From Megamerina dolium (Eukaryota; Arthropoda; Insecta; Diptera; Megamerinidae): a DNA stretch of 64,000 bases. Under the pieces are notes generated by a model. It searched no databases, was not told the origin of the DNA, and saw only the letters and a list, made by a program, of their open reading frames with translations. The position numbers were made by a program, and so were the translations under genes. The stretch covers positions 49,719,821-49,783,820 of the forward strand of contig OY978529.1 of NCBI GenBank assembly GCA_963854835.1. The letters are read 5' to 3'. Positions 40,195 through 52,885 of the stretch are shown here, piece after piece (position 1 is the stretch's first letter; every line of letters begins with the position of its first letter).

Positions 40195-41144
40195 CGTAAA
40201 TAATTACAAACACACTATATTTGTATAAAGTATATTTTTGGATTATAAAAATTATATCACATGGCGCAAAAGTAAACACACCCACAAAGCATATCAATAA
40301 TAGAAATGAAAATCAAATTAAAGATTTTGGAAAAACAAAAAATTATATATGAATTTTATATGCTTATGAAATTTTCATAGTAAATCATTAAAAGCAATAT
40401 AAATCAAATTATAAGAAACATAACTGCAAAAATGAAATTTTTAGCATAACTAATTATGAAATATACTTTATATAATATATAGTAGATATATGTTTATATA
40501 CATATGTACTATGTATATAATGAAGTTTTGCATATTTTGTACTTTATTTCATCATTTAATTATTATTATACATACAATACATATTTGCATAGTTTTGCAG
40601 TCATAAAAACTATGAAATAAATTAAAAATAATAAATATATACCTACCTATATATTATTTCCCACTGTTTAATTGCCTCGTAGATGTCTTAAGACACTACT
40701 ACTGTTTTATTATTTTGCTACTAATTATTTGCAACGCACTTCACATAAAAATGAAAAATAACTATGATGATGCCAGTTCAGCGGTTAAATATGAAAGGCA
40801 AAATATTATGGAAAAAAATTAAATTTAAGCAGAGAGAAAAACACAGAAGAGGCAATAAAAAAATTTACAGCAAGGAAATACATAAAATAAAAAATATATA
40901 TTGTTACGCTCGACTATTAGATTCATACCATTGGGACATACACTATATACGAATTCAATATATGTAGAGCAATATCCCTATTAATTTCGACAAAATTTGA
41001 TTGTAATAAGCATGCAATTTAGATTTACAAATGTTTTCAAGAAAAAATCACTTTCTATCGATTTTTATTGAAGAGACGATGATTTCACAATTTCATGTTA
41101 GGAAATTGTTAAGCTTTGTATGAGGTATGTAAATAGAAGTGAAG
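40195..41144. other. Intronic sequence without a recognised gene
   Basis: AT-rich intron with no repeat family or coding motif that I recognise. Confidence 0.75.
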
Positions 41145-42180
41145 GTAATGGTAGTACGGGTTAGGCTAAGGCCTTTATGCACTGCGACCAACCTGGTCTA
41201 TTGTGGACTCCTTTATACTTAGATACTTAGTATATTTAATATATCGAGGAATCAAACCAGCCCCTTCGGGGGGAGCATTTGAAGGTCTTCATCTTCTAGT
41301 AAGTAGCCGAAGAAGCCAAAGAACGGAGTTAGACCGATGAAAGGCCCTTCAGCCCCTTTTTTGACATAAAGGTCCGACTTTTCATTACCTTCGTGTCCTT
41401 CATGCCCTAGCACTCAGATCAGAGAGACCTGATTGTGGTTGGCCAGTTTGTTGAGTGCATTGTTACACTCTGTGAGGCTGTAGCTTTTAAGAGCTTTGAG
41501 GACTGATTGACTGTCTGAGAGTATTTTAATTTTGACACTTTGGTGTCCTCTTTTGAATAGGATTTCCACTGTTTCCATTATAGCGTGAAACTCGTAATGG
41601 AAAATTGTGGTGTCCGCACTTAGTGTTATTGATTTTTGTGTCCTAGGTGTGTTGTGTTTGCGTTTTAGATCCTTTTGTATATAATTTTCGCAAATCGTCG
41701 TGTATCCATGTTGGGCAAGCGTTCCACTCCTCCCTTGATGGGAAAATGACTTTATATCTCTTGTTAAAATTGAGTACTTGGTCTGTGTGGTTCCTTGTCT
41801 GGGTAATATGTGTAACATTTCCAACCTTGTTTAAGATCTCTACGTATCCAGTCAGATTACCTGGTTTGAATTTTTCTTTCATATGAATTAGGAGTGTTTG
41901 CATCGCAGCAGCCTCTTGTATTACTATATGTAGTGGTGGTAAATTTAACAACTTTCCATATCACCAATATTTGTAATTTGCACAGTTTTGATATAGCTGT
42001 TATTTGGTTGATTTTTACCCACCATACCAATGCCCCATATAGTATGATGGGTCTAACCATTTGGGTGTAAATCCAGAATGTAATTTTGAGGCTCAGACCC
42101 CAGGATTTACCTAGAAATTGCCTTGTGGTCTAAAGGTTCGATACCTATATGTTTCTACAGAGTAAACCCTTGAGATATTA
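41145..42180 (-). mobile_element. I/LOA-type non-LTR retrotransposon 3' fragment on minus, dead
   Basis: Reading the minus strand from 42180, there is a WGLSLKITFWIYTQMVRPII segment with ILYGALVWW (about 42110-42020). A connection block LNLPPLHIVIQEAAAMQTLL follows (near 41945). An RNase H domain has YTKGSKT (Asp replaced by Lys), EFHAIMETVEIL, DSQSVLKAL, and a PGHxGxxGNExAD-like LGHEGHEGNEKSD near 41410-41370. A 3' untranslated stretch runs to about 41145. Frameshifts break the three frames at 42060-41857, 41951-41643 and 41824-41414. The 5' end with the RT core is missing. It is similar in layout to the plus-strand element at 15000-16156. Confidence 0.82.
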
Positions 42181-42254
42181 AACTAAAAAAATGCTTAATT
42201 GTCAGAATCATATATTAGTCAGCAGCGAAGCTAACCAAAATGATACAATACAAA

Positions 42255-42688
42255 GGCGTTTATTATGAGTTGCATTCGATCGAATGTCAAATTTATATTA
42301 TGAGCTGTGCAACCCTGTTGAAATTTTCGTTGAGTAACGAATTTTCTGTCGAACAGAATTTTGCTTTCGCTGCTGTGGTACAGTGTCAGAAAATTACTGA
42401 AAATGTAAGTATTTTCCATATGTTTTTACGTTTTTGAGGTTAAACACTAATTTTAAATAATTTTTATTACTTTCATGCAGGTCTAAGGTCGGAATACCAA
42501 ACAACAACTGAAAAGGATCGCTTTTCCAGAACATCTGACATTTCTGAAAGCACCACAGACATACTATACTATCCTGAACAACCCAATCAAGTGAAATTCA
42601 AAATAACGCTATTTTTCATCGATTGAACATCACTTGATCAGCACTTTCGAGCACAGTCGAAGATCGAATGTAACTCATAATAAGCACC
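42255..42688. mobile_element. Non-autonomous element with inverted ends of about 25-28 bp
   Basis: The left end (GGCGTTTATTATGAGTTGCA, 42255 onward) and the reverse complement of the right end (GGTGCTTATTATGAGTTACA, ending 42688) match at all but three of the first 20 positions, and the match continues through TTCGATC. The 434-bp body has no recognised transposase. The minus-strand frame at 42231-42419 is not conserved-looking. A clear target duplication was not resolved. The superfamily is unknown. Confidence 0.7.
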
Positions 42689-45600
42689 ATAATATCACAA
42701 AAATCGTGCTGGGGAAAAAGAAATCAATTCAATTAATTTTTATTTAAAGACTTTATTTTCCATGGCTTGGAATTGTTTGTTAAAGAGCCAAAATAAACAG
42801 TTCAGATTCTGTTTAAATATTGCTGATCAATGTAAATTCATTCTAGTTGTTCGTTTAAATACGTAATTCAAGCAATACTAATACAATAATCACGTCAGTA
42901 TTAAAAATTACAAATCATTTCTTGATTTTCTATGCTAAAGCAGTAAGATACATTCATACAATTATCACTGTCATATCATAATAAAAATTATATACATTCC
43001 AGATGGGTATGAGCGAGCATATGTATGGATGTATATAGATAGATATTCTGCTACTGGTCATATATTTGCATTGCATAGCCATAAATTTTAACATTTAATA
43101 TGTGTTGAAATTATATGTACATACATTACTAGTGTGTATGAGAGTAATTTTGCAACAATGAAATGACCATTGGACCATTGGTATACGAGCAATCACAGCA
43201 ATAACGATAGAAAAAAAAAAAAAAAAACAACAACAACAACAATGTGTATGTAGATATGATATTAATACCTGTACGATAGGCAGGTAGTTGGCAACATGAT
43301 CACATTGCTTGTTGCGTGTTGCTTGAGTTACTTGTTTGTTGCTCAGTAATGTGGTTTGATATGTTGCGTACACAATTTAAATAATTTTCATCAGTTTAAC
43401 TAATATTGAATTGAATTTTGCCTATTTAATTTCATTTACTCCATATATGAAGCATGTTCACTGCTTCCTGTTTTTATGATAAAAACATGTTTACTTAATA
43501 ACAATCAAACCGAATATACTTAATGTGACCAGCTTATTTCAATGCGGCAAATAATATGCATTGAGCTTAGATAGTTTTATTATCTCTTCGGCGTACTTAT
43601 TGAAGAATTAAAAAAATGTCCATACTATTTCGATATTAAGTTGCTAACAAATATGAATCGTACATTCTATTTATTTAGCTTTGATGATTTTAATTGGCAG
43701 TGATTGCAACATTTCGAATTGCCATAAAGCGGCAGCCATATAGTATGTATATGTAGGTAATATGCGATAGCAAAATTAATAATAAAAGGGTGTTTAGTTA
43801 TCTTAGCAATATTTGGGAATTGGGAAACAAAAATGGAAAATGTTGCTTATGGCTGTGATGTTTCATATACATTGTTGCCCAACTATAACCCAACGAAATC
43901 GTTTGGGGAACATTTTCAGAATCTTTCAAAAGCCATCTTAGAAGAGAGAGAGAAAGAGAGAGAGAGAAAGAGAGATAGAGAGAGAGAGGGAGAGACATTG
44001 GTAGCCAAAAAATGTAGGACTCGATTTTAAGTTGCTGTTTTAAAAAGAAAGAATTCAACAAAAACTCTACGAGATAGTCGAATTTTGAAATCGTTAGAGT
44101 TATTCAAACGTCATATTCAAAAATCAGCTGATTATTGTAGAGGTCATCTTAATTATTTTTAATAATAGCTTCGGCTATTAGTAGATTATCTTTTAAAAAG
44201 ACGCTTTTTGTAAAAAAGTATATTTTTATGTTGTTGCTGTGATTGTTAATGTTATTTTTGTTGTTGTTGTAAATTATGTATAACTAATAATTGATTCGTA
44301 TTGGCTGTATTGCCTACATTCCTCGACTACTATTAACAATGAATATATATTGGCATAAAGCATTACTTTATGTTTTTGTTGCTAAGAGCATATATGACTG
44401 ATGCTGCCGCCACTGTCGCTGCTGTTACCGATTATACGATTATGCATGTATACTCTCACATATATATGTACATAAATATTTACATGTATAAAAACAACAA
44501 ATAACAAGTTGATTTGTCGACATTATACCTAGACTATCATCAGATTTCTTTCGGCAATAAAATCCATAAATATTTCATATCATTTTTATGTCGTCAACTA
44601 TATGTGACTATTTGCTATCACATACTTGCTGGTGGCCAATGTTATGCACACATTTTATGCGTATGGCATAATTGTCAGTCATATAACTATGACCAATCAT
44701 TATTAATAAGCAATTAGAAAAGCGAAAAGGTGAGTTGAAGAAAGGGAGATAGAGAGGGAGAGAGAGAGAGAGTAGATAGGGAGAAAAAAAAAATTAAAAA
44801 TCTTAAGAAGTTCTTAACAAATTTATTACAAAATGTATGTTCATATGATTGCTGATGAAAGTACTCTGATTCTTGACGCACATGCAACATATAGTGTGCA
44901 ATTTGTGTTATGGTAGCACTTAGATGACCAACGGTGTAGAGCATGAAAAATGCTGAGTCACATTACTTTAGAATTTTTCGACTAATCATATTTAATAGAT
45001 TTGCTTGCTTACATACTCATATATTGTGCGTATTTACAGTGATGAAGTACCCAAACTAACCATTTTGTTATTTCAATCAACACTATCTTCTACCAATTGT
45101 ATATATTGTATCTAATACTAAAGACAAAAATATGAAAAGTAAAAATAATAAAACTAAAACTAAATTTAGTACGTACATATATAAAATAATGTCTATAAAC
45201 AATCACGTGGGAAACAGGAATTCAAAGCAATTTATTGGTATAACGCCCCCTTTTTAATATCAAGCATTCCGCCAACGAATGAACGAAGGAATCAACTGGT
45301 ACCAAGTGAATAATATCATTTTCATAAACTTCAATATGTTGCTATATATATTGTATGTGTGTGTGTGTGTGTATGTTTGTGTATATGAAATATTTTCGAT
45401 TAGAATTATGATTGTTGTTGTTGTTGTTGTTGATGATGAGTGGAGAACACTACGTTATAATTAAAATCAACGCCAGATGTTCGTTCACTTTGTAGATGTT
45501 GAAATGAACACAAAACTGATAAGCAACAAAGAGGGACAATACGAACAATAATAAAAAAATGAGTAGCAAAATGAGCAAGAATACATAGAAGACAGTGTCC

Positions 45601-45875
45601 ATTCAACATATACCCATACCATACCATAATAGAATAGAAGAAAATAGCTCAACGAACGTCTAGGTATTCAATCTATTGAAAGTACATATTGTATAGGTAC
45701 ATACTTGTATATCAATTATAAATATTGTAAGTAAAAGGTGAGCATTATGTGGTACAATACATGTTGATTCGTGTCGATGGATATATAGAGGCGACCTGCG
45801 TAGAACGCTAATTTAGATGAAATGAAAATATGGCAAATAATTATGATGAAAATACAGGTACCAGCTAAGCAAGGT

Positions 45876-45919
<44 letters not shown>

Positions 45920-47003
45920 AGGATAAATGTAAGAAATAAAACAACAGACAGGTTCGACTGTGTAGCGCAAGCGCCCTAATTGATAGTTAATAACAAATTC
46001 TATTCATTTTATATATCATCGTCTCTCTATGGCTTGGAATCTTTTAGAAGATCAGCACATCAAGTGCTCAATTCGAGAATAATTCCAATACGAATTTTTT
46101 GTGGCGCCCACATTTAGAACATCTGTTAATACGGCCTTGATTATATACATCCATGGTATATTGAAGCTTAAAAAATGTTTATGATACAACATTGTATCCG
46201 CAACACTAATACTCTGTCAGCGAACAAATAGAGACAATAGTTGAAGAATTATTTCCTACAAAATTTCCGTCCTTGTGCACATATGTTGAATGTAAGTATT
46301 ATACAATACAAATAAGAGTATCTTTCACATATCGCAAGAGCATAACTTTTGCCAAGTTATGCGAAATATGCGTTAAACATTTATTGTGATACCCATCTCT
46401 ATAATATCATTAACTTCATCATCATCATTATCATTATCATTATCATAGGGAGCTAATAACAATAGCAGGAGATGATGATGGCGACCACCATTATTGCAAG
46501 CAATAACTATCTATATATTATTACAATAATCATAATCATCATTATCATCATCATCATCATCTCTATCGATGGAATACACGAATACACATTTGTGTATAGC
46601 AATAAACTTATGTTAAGTGGCACTGAGTCTGCTATAAACGCTGCTGTCATCAGGTTTTTGCTAAAAAAGGGAATTTATTACAACTTCATACCTGTGAGTA
46701 ATATGAGCTTGTGGTTGCGTCTCTGTGTATTTACTAGGTTTTATTTGTCAATTGAGTACAATTTGTAGAATTTCTATTTAATTGTTTCATTCAGAGTGAT
46801 TCAGTTAGTTAGCATTATTGAAATAAGTTAGTCATAATGAAATGATATTTAGCTATTGAGTTTATATGTATGGATGCTACAATGTGCCATTATAATAGCG
46901 TAATCAATATAATTGCAATTTTTTGTTTAAAATTTGTTCTCAATCATATTAGGGTATTACTCTCAATATTACATATAGATTCTATTCGAAGTACATAGTT
47001 TGG
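42689..47003. other. Intronic sequence rich in microsatellites
   Basis: No gene seen. Tracts include A/CAA at 43210-43240, GA-rich at 43944-43994, 44745-44775 and 45879-45915, TG at 45356-45372, GTT at 45413-45433, and ATC/TTATCA near 46420-46560. A 7-bp stem with a TTCG loop lies at 44163-44180. The open frames over these tracts are simple-repeat artefacts. Confidence 0.75.
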
Positions 47004-48695
47004 TCTTCTTCTTCTTCTTCTTCTTATGTGGCCATAACAATCGGTTTAGGCCAAACATATAATGCGGCGCCAGTCTTCTCTGTTCTTCACTTGCTGGCGC
47101 CAGTTGGATATTCCAAGTGCCGTCAGGTTACCCAACACTTGGTCCTTCCAATGGAGGTTTGATCTTCCTCGTCTTCTGCGTCCTCCAGGTGATGTCGAAT
47201 TAAATACACTCTTCGCTGGAGTGTCTTCTTCCATTCGCTCGACATTACCTAGTCTGACTATGTCAAAGTCAGCTTACAGCTTATATAACTCATTGTTGCA
47301 CCTTTTTCGATACGCAAATAGGTCCGAAGATACCGCGCAAAACTTTTCTCTCGAAAACTCCAAGCATCTTCTCATCTGTGGTGGAAATTGTCCAGGCTTC
47401 TGCGCCATATGTGATATATATACGTGGTCCGTTAACTCCCAATTGGAGCATCGAACGTCAACTACACCTCTCCGCCAACGAAATCGGTTTTCTGCGAGGG
47501 ATCGCAGCTCATTCCAGCATAGACCAAGCGCACGCATTTCAGCTTCCATAGAGCGGCGCCAGGTACCACGCGGTCTACCAATCTCTCGGCCTGCTTATTG
47601 AAATGGGTTCCAGAGTAGGGCCTGCTTTGACACATTATCGTCGCCACCGATCCATTTCCTCTTACGGATTTCGAGTGCCACATCTAGTTGGTTGGTCCTT
47701 TTCAGCAGTTCGACATTAGAGATCGTCCGAGGCCAGAAAATGCGCAAAAATGCATCGGAGACAACGATTAATGAAGGTTTGGAGACATTTCGTAATAATC
47801 GTAGTAACTTTCCAGGTGGTGCAACCATACAGTAAAACAGACTTCTCGCTTGTCTTAAATATACGTACCTTGGTGTTGAGGCTGATGTTGTTATTTGTTG
47901 CCATATGCCATATGTTAGCACAGAAATAATGAGGAACTTGTAGAGTGTGATTTTCGATCTTCGAGAGACGACTCGACTACTTAATTGGTTACTCAGCCCA
48001 AAGTAACACCTGTTAGCAAGAGTTATCCTACGCATGATCTCCAGGCTGACGTCATTACAGTTGTTGATGCTGGTCCCATGATAGACGAAGACCTTCACCA
48101 CCTCGAAATTGTAATTATCAACAGTGACGCGCTCTCCAAGACTCTGGGACTCTTTGCTTGTAGACACTAGGTACTTTGTTTTGCCATCGTTCACCGTAAG
48201 ACCCATTCGACGCGACTCTCTTTCCAACTCTGAGAATTCTCCACTGACTTCTCGCGTGTTCAAGCCGATTATGTCAATATCGTCGGCATACGCCAGCAGC
48301 ATTACACTTTGTTGAAGCTAGCTGCCATTGCTGCTTTCGTAAATCTGCAGCTCGTATTATTATCTCTATAATAAGGTTGAAGAAGTCACACGATAACGAA
48401 TCAAACGAAGTCTGAAACCTCGTTCGGTATTAAACAGAGGGGAGAGGTCCTTCCCAATTTTCACTGCACAGCGAGAGTTAAGCAGTATCATTCTGCAAAG
48501 TCGAATGAGTTTTGCAGGTATATCAAATTCAGACATAGTTGTATAGATGTAATCCCTTATCGGACTGTCAAAAGCGGCTTTATAATCGACGAATAGATGA
48601 TGTGTGTCAATCTGTTTTTTTTTTTGGGGTTTTTTGCAGGATTTGACGTAGTGTGAAAATTTGATCGATAGTGGATTTATTCAAATTGAATCATA
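47004..48695 (-). mobile_element. Non-LTR retrotransposon fragment (CR1/RTE-like RT) interrupted by a second LINE
   Basis: Reading the minus strand from about 48695, the RT begins NKSTIDQIFTLRQIL and has FVDYKAAFDSPIRD near 48597-48560. An intact YADD (AYADDIDIIG, 48279-48290) and GLTVNDGKTKYLVSTS follow, and the frame runs to VLTYG. It is interrupted at 47906-47413. It resumes as TYGAEAWTISTTDEKMLG, then VFERKVLRGIFGP, then RMEEDTPAKSVFNSTSPGGR near 47200, to the C terminus. The 3' tail is an AAG/GAA repeat at 47004-47024. It is 5' truncated, and frameshifts and a poly-A-like run near 48615 break it. Clade assignment is tentative. Confidence 0.85.
47413..47906 (-). mobile_element. Nested 5'-truncated LINE insertion (RTE-like C terminus) with 9-bp target duplication
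   Basis: A separate LINE family lies inside the 47004-48695 element. Its minus-strand sequence reads NTKVRIFKTSEKSVLLYGCT, TWKVTTIITKCLQTFINRCL, ISNVELLKRTNQ, EIRKRKWIGG and a final EAEMRALGLCWNELRSLAEN block, in more than one frame. GCCATATGT occurs at 47404-47412 and 47907-47915 as a direct repeat. Removing the insert and one repeat copy restores the host element's VLTYGAEAW motif in frame, which confirms the insertion boundaries. Confidence 0.88.
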
Positions 48696-50934
48696 TGCTC
48701 AGCAATCTGATTAGACCTTATCAGTGTGGCTTCAGACATTTATCTCTATTTGGCAGGTGTAATAACAAAGTCAAGTTTTAAAAATATATTCTCCTTAATT
48801 ATATTCAAATACGCTTATTTTCCTCTTTAGTCGCTATTATTACTGCAAATTGTACTTAATCATTTATTTGACGGCCACAATTGCACACATATTAAATCTT
48901 ACATGAACGGAATTATTTCATAATACATTTACTCATCCCAATGGAATTTCATATTATTTTATTCTACATCTATACGAGAGGAGTACAGATTTCTGTGTAA
49001 GTATATTGAAGTAATTTTCCATATAAAACATTCATTGAGAACAACATGTATTTTATACTTGTACATATGTTCATCTCTCTGGCACATTTCATCCAATTCC
49101 AAGCTAACTAAGTATAATATATACTAGCTTGAGATTGCAAAGTATTTTAAAATACTATAATTATGGTGTAGCAAACAACAATTAACTGAGACAATATTCG
49201 AAATTGAACATTGTTATGAACATGATGAAGAATAAATGCTGGAATGTAACAATTTTCTGGAGAGGAGGGAGAGAGAGAGAGAGAGAGAGAGATAGAAAGA
49301 CTGCATCATAGAGCAAAAAAAAAAAAAAAGGAACAAGAAAAAATCATTAATATTTTCAAGAAAAAAAAAAATTAAATATTTCTTGTTGTATTAAAAAAAA
49401 AAAAAAAACAAAAACAGACTAAAATACGTTAATAATAATAATGAAGATGATAAAAATTCACACACACATAGACATACACCCATATTGCTGATAAGTGATC
49501 ACAATTGATGATGTAGAAGAAGAAGATGAAGTAGCCGAACTGTGTGTGTGTTAGTGTGTGTGTGTGTGTGTGTGTGTGAATAAATTGTGGCGGTATAAAT
49601 TTAAATGGCCGAAAAGGTGTGTATTTGCCATAATTTGCCAATGTAAATGCAACAGCCACAACAACAACAACAAAAACAACAACCACAACACAAAAACATT
49701 TTTATGATCGAACGTGTACACACAAACACACAAACACACACACATACACGCACGCATAAATAATAAATGCCAAACAGAATGACGTACAAACTGACAGCAT
49801 GTCATCAATGATGATGAAAATCATCAAATATCGACATCATTGTCATCATCATCATCATCATCATCGTCATCATCCAGAATAAGTGATTTTTATTTTGGTT
49901 TGGTTTTTGGAGCCCAGCATTGTATATTTACTATATAAGTAGGTATAGTGTACATAAATATTTTCACAAAAAAAAAAAAAAAAAGATAAAATCACCGAGG
50001 CGCGTACTTAAAGGTTTGTACATAAATACATATCATACATTGCAATGAAACGATCGAACCAACAAAAAAACGATCCCTTTTTTGTTTTTGTACTATAGTA
50101 CTATAGTACAATTATTGTTGATTGTTTGTTGTCTTGTGTTGCGTTGCGTTGTGCTATTAATGCAAAGTAACTAAAAATTGTATAAAAATGAAATCAACAA
50201 CAACAACAACAACAACAACATTGATGATCGACATTTGAGCCACAATGTGTAATGTTAATAAAAAAAAAAAGAAAAAACTGAAAAATAGCAGCAACAAATA
50301 TATTTTAAAAACAATGAGAATGATGTACAGTGTCATCTTGTGTTATAAACTGTGAGCAAAAATTAGTACAATAATGTTGCAATATATATAGTATATTTGG
50401 TACACATAATTTATTTAATAGAAGCTATCAAAAGTAGTCCTACATTTCATAGGAACTAATAAATCATTGTTCATTTAAGAAAAGAGCATGGCGAAATGGG
50501 TCTTGAAGTCGATTTGTGTTCGAAAACTTTTATAATAACTGTAGTGACTGTAATTTCAATTAAAATCAAATTTAATCGTTTCAATATAACAATATTAGTT
50601 TCAAAATGCTGAGAGTAAAAACAAATAAATATTCTTTTCAAAGTGAAAAAATTCTAAACATTTTGTTCGAAAATAATACTTGGACGTAAACCTGTCAATC
50701 ATTAATAACGACGTGGATACCGACGGGATCATGTCAGAAATTCACAATTAATACAATATTTAAATCCGATATGACCACAAAAGTGTTCCAATTTTTTTTT
50801 ATTCCAATTGAATTCTAACTTTGGCAGTTTATTGAGATTCTACGAATGCTATGCTATGTTGAGGGGTGAAAAAAATTTTGTAGAACTTATTAAAATGTTT
50901 AAAAACACTTGCTAAATTGTATTAAGAAAATATA
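48696..50934. other. Intronic sequence rich in simple repeats
   Basis: GA run near 49266-49292, poly-A runs, CA/TG runs at 49541-49577 and 49720-49750, CAA runs at 49655-49680 and 50190-50220, ATC at 49845-49870, and a 24-bp perfect palindrome at 50088-50111. Frames here encode only repeat peptides. Confidence 0.75.
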
Positions 50935-51991
50935 TCAGGTCTATAAGCTTAAATCCGCTGTTTTATGTCATAGAAAGACAAAAATTAAATTAAATTCAAA
51001 GTATTTGCCCTCACTAGCTATACATTTTTCCCATCTCTCGGGCAATTTGTGTATACCATGCTGAAAGAATTCCTCATTTTTTTGAGGCAAACCACTCATC
51101 AAGCCATTTTCCGACATCTTCATACGAATCGAAATGCTGTTCGGCGAGCGCGTGACCCATCGACAAAAACAGGTGATAGTCAGAAAGGGCCAGGTCTGGT
51201 GAATAAGCGGGATGAGGTAGTACCTCCCAATTGAGTGTGTCCAAGTAGTTTTGGACCAGTTTTGACGTATGCGATGGGGCGTTGGCGTGGAGAAAACAGC
51301 TTCTCATGTCTTTGTTCATAACCAGGCCTTTTTTTCAACCAAAGCACGGCGCAATTTCACTAGTTGTTGGTGGTAGCGGTGAGCATTGACAGTTTCACCA
51401 GGTTTCAACAGCTCATAGTAGTAGATGACACCCTGCTGATCCCACCAAACGCACAGCATTGTCTTGCGTCCAAAGCGATTTGGTCTTGTAGAAGAAGTTG
51501 CTGGTTGGCCGGGATCGACCCATGGTTTTTAGGATTCTCAAAGTATATCCACTTTTCATCGCACGTCACCACAAGATGCAGGAACGACTTTCTTTTTTGT
51601 CTAGCATGGTCCTCAACTTTTCTGGGTCTATTTTCACGCTTCTTGACACTCAAGTCAAAATGACCTTCTTTGAACCGACGAAACCAGTCTCTGCAAGTGG
51701 TTGCCGATAGCGCACTGTCTCCACAAGCATTCGATGCGACTCAGCAGCAGATTTCTTCAATTTGAAGCAAAAAAGTAGAGCTTCCCCAATATGCTCTTTT
51801 TCTGGCACGAAACTAGACATGATTATACGAGGAAAAATGTACGTTGTTGTATGAAATCACTGATGATGTTTACGAATTGATGTAAACAGGTGTCGAACTC
51901 ATAAAAAAAAAAGGATGCACAGTCGATAATAGCTCAATATGCTCACTAACGCCATCTACGAGCAAACGGCGGCTTTAAGCTTGTACACCTG
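50935..51991 (-). mobile_element. Nearly full-length DD34D mariner transposon, inactivated
   Basis: A 1.06-kb element with inverted ends: CAGGTCTATAAGCTTAAATC at 50936 and its imperfect inverse ending at 51991, adjacent to TA. The minus strand encodes MSSFVPEKEHIGEALLFCFK from about 51820, then the HTH region, a frameshift near 51700, and SVKKRENRPRKVEDHARQKR. The first catalytic Asp is in VTCDEKWIYFENP. Further downstream are FLHANAPSHTSKLVQNYLDT, PHPAYSPDLALSDYHLF (third catalytic Asp) and FDSYEDVGKWLDEWFASK. The second catalytic Asp is Ala (HANAPSH for the family's HDNAPSH). A second frameshift separates the frames 51653-51405 and 51319-51074. Confidence 0.9.
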
Positions 51992-52497
51992 TATTTGTTT
52001 GCTATACGATATTATAAAAACATATGCGTGGTCATTTTTCGAGAAAAAAGTCCGTAATCAATAAAAAACAAAAAAAAAAAAAACAAAAATGTGCCCTCTC
52101 TTTTTTCTTCGTTTGGCATATCTTCTCATTGCGTATTTATTTAAAGTTACAAAATGAGCATATTTTCCGGGTAGGAATTAAATAATAATTTTATATACAT
52201 AAATTTTAGTCACATTCAGAACAGCAACTAAGTTCACGATGGGAATTCGTGCGTAATTGATAATATTCACGAAAAGAAACACCCTAATCTAAAAAATCTG
52301 TGTAAGTTAAATATCCAGCTATGTTGTTCGCGTAAAGAGAATTTTTAAAGAAAATGTTATTCTTCCAGACATTCGCTTTCACCTGAAGTCATATTCATTT
52401 TGACTATACTGATCATCAGTAAAACACTGTGCGACAATGGGGACGAGAATGACGACGAAGATGACATGAACTATCAGAAGAAAAATTCTGCGTCACA

Positions 52498-52529
<32 letters not shown>

Positions 52530-52885
52530 CAGTATTATGACAAGAACACTGTTGAAGAATTAACTAAACAAAAAAAAAAAAAAAATTATATGTACAAAAA
52601 CCAAAAGTAAATAAAAAAAAAAGAATATAAAGCTAAAATGATATTCAATAAACGATAAAGAAAACTGCTTATTGGCTTTTTTCATTGTTGTTGTGTTTAT
52701 ACTTGTACAACTACAATATATGTGTATATTTTTATTTTAATCTACAAAGCAATTACACACACAAAATAAATTATTGGCACAGAAGGTAGAGCAACAGAGA
52801 GCAAGATAGCAATAGAATGTGAAAGAGATATCAGAGAATGTTTAAAATTGCACTATAAGAGGATGATAATGATGAATTGGAAATA
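51992..52885. other. Intronic sequence without a recognised gene
   Basis: AT-rich intron with A runs and a TG microsatellite at about 52500-52530. No coding region supported. Confidence 0.75.

Noticed and set aside
41647..41886. 79-codon plus-strand open frame
   Set aside because: Antisense shadow of the RNase H LINE fragment on minus.
47062..47601. 179-codon plus-strand open frame
   Set aside because: Antisense to the nested LINE coding sequence; no independent motif.
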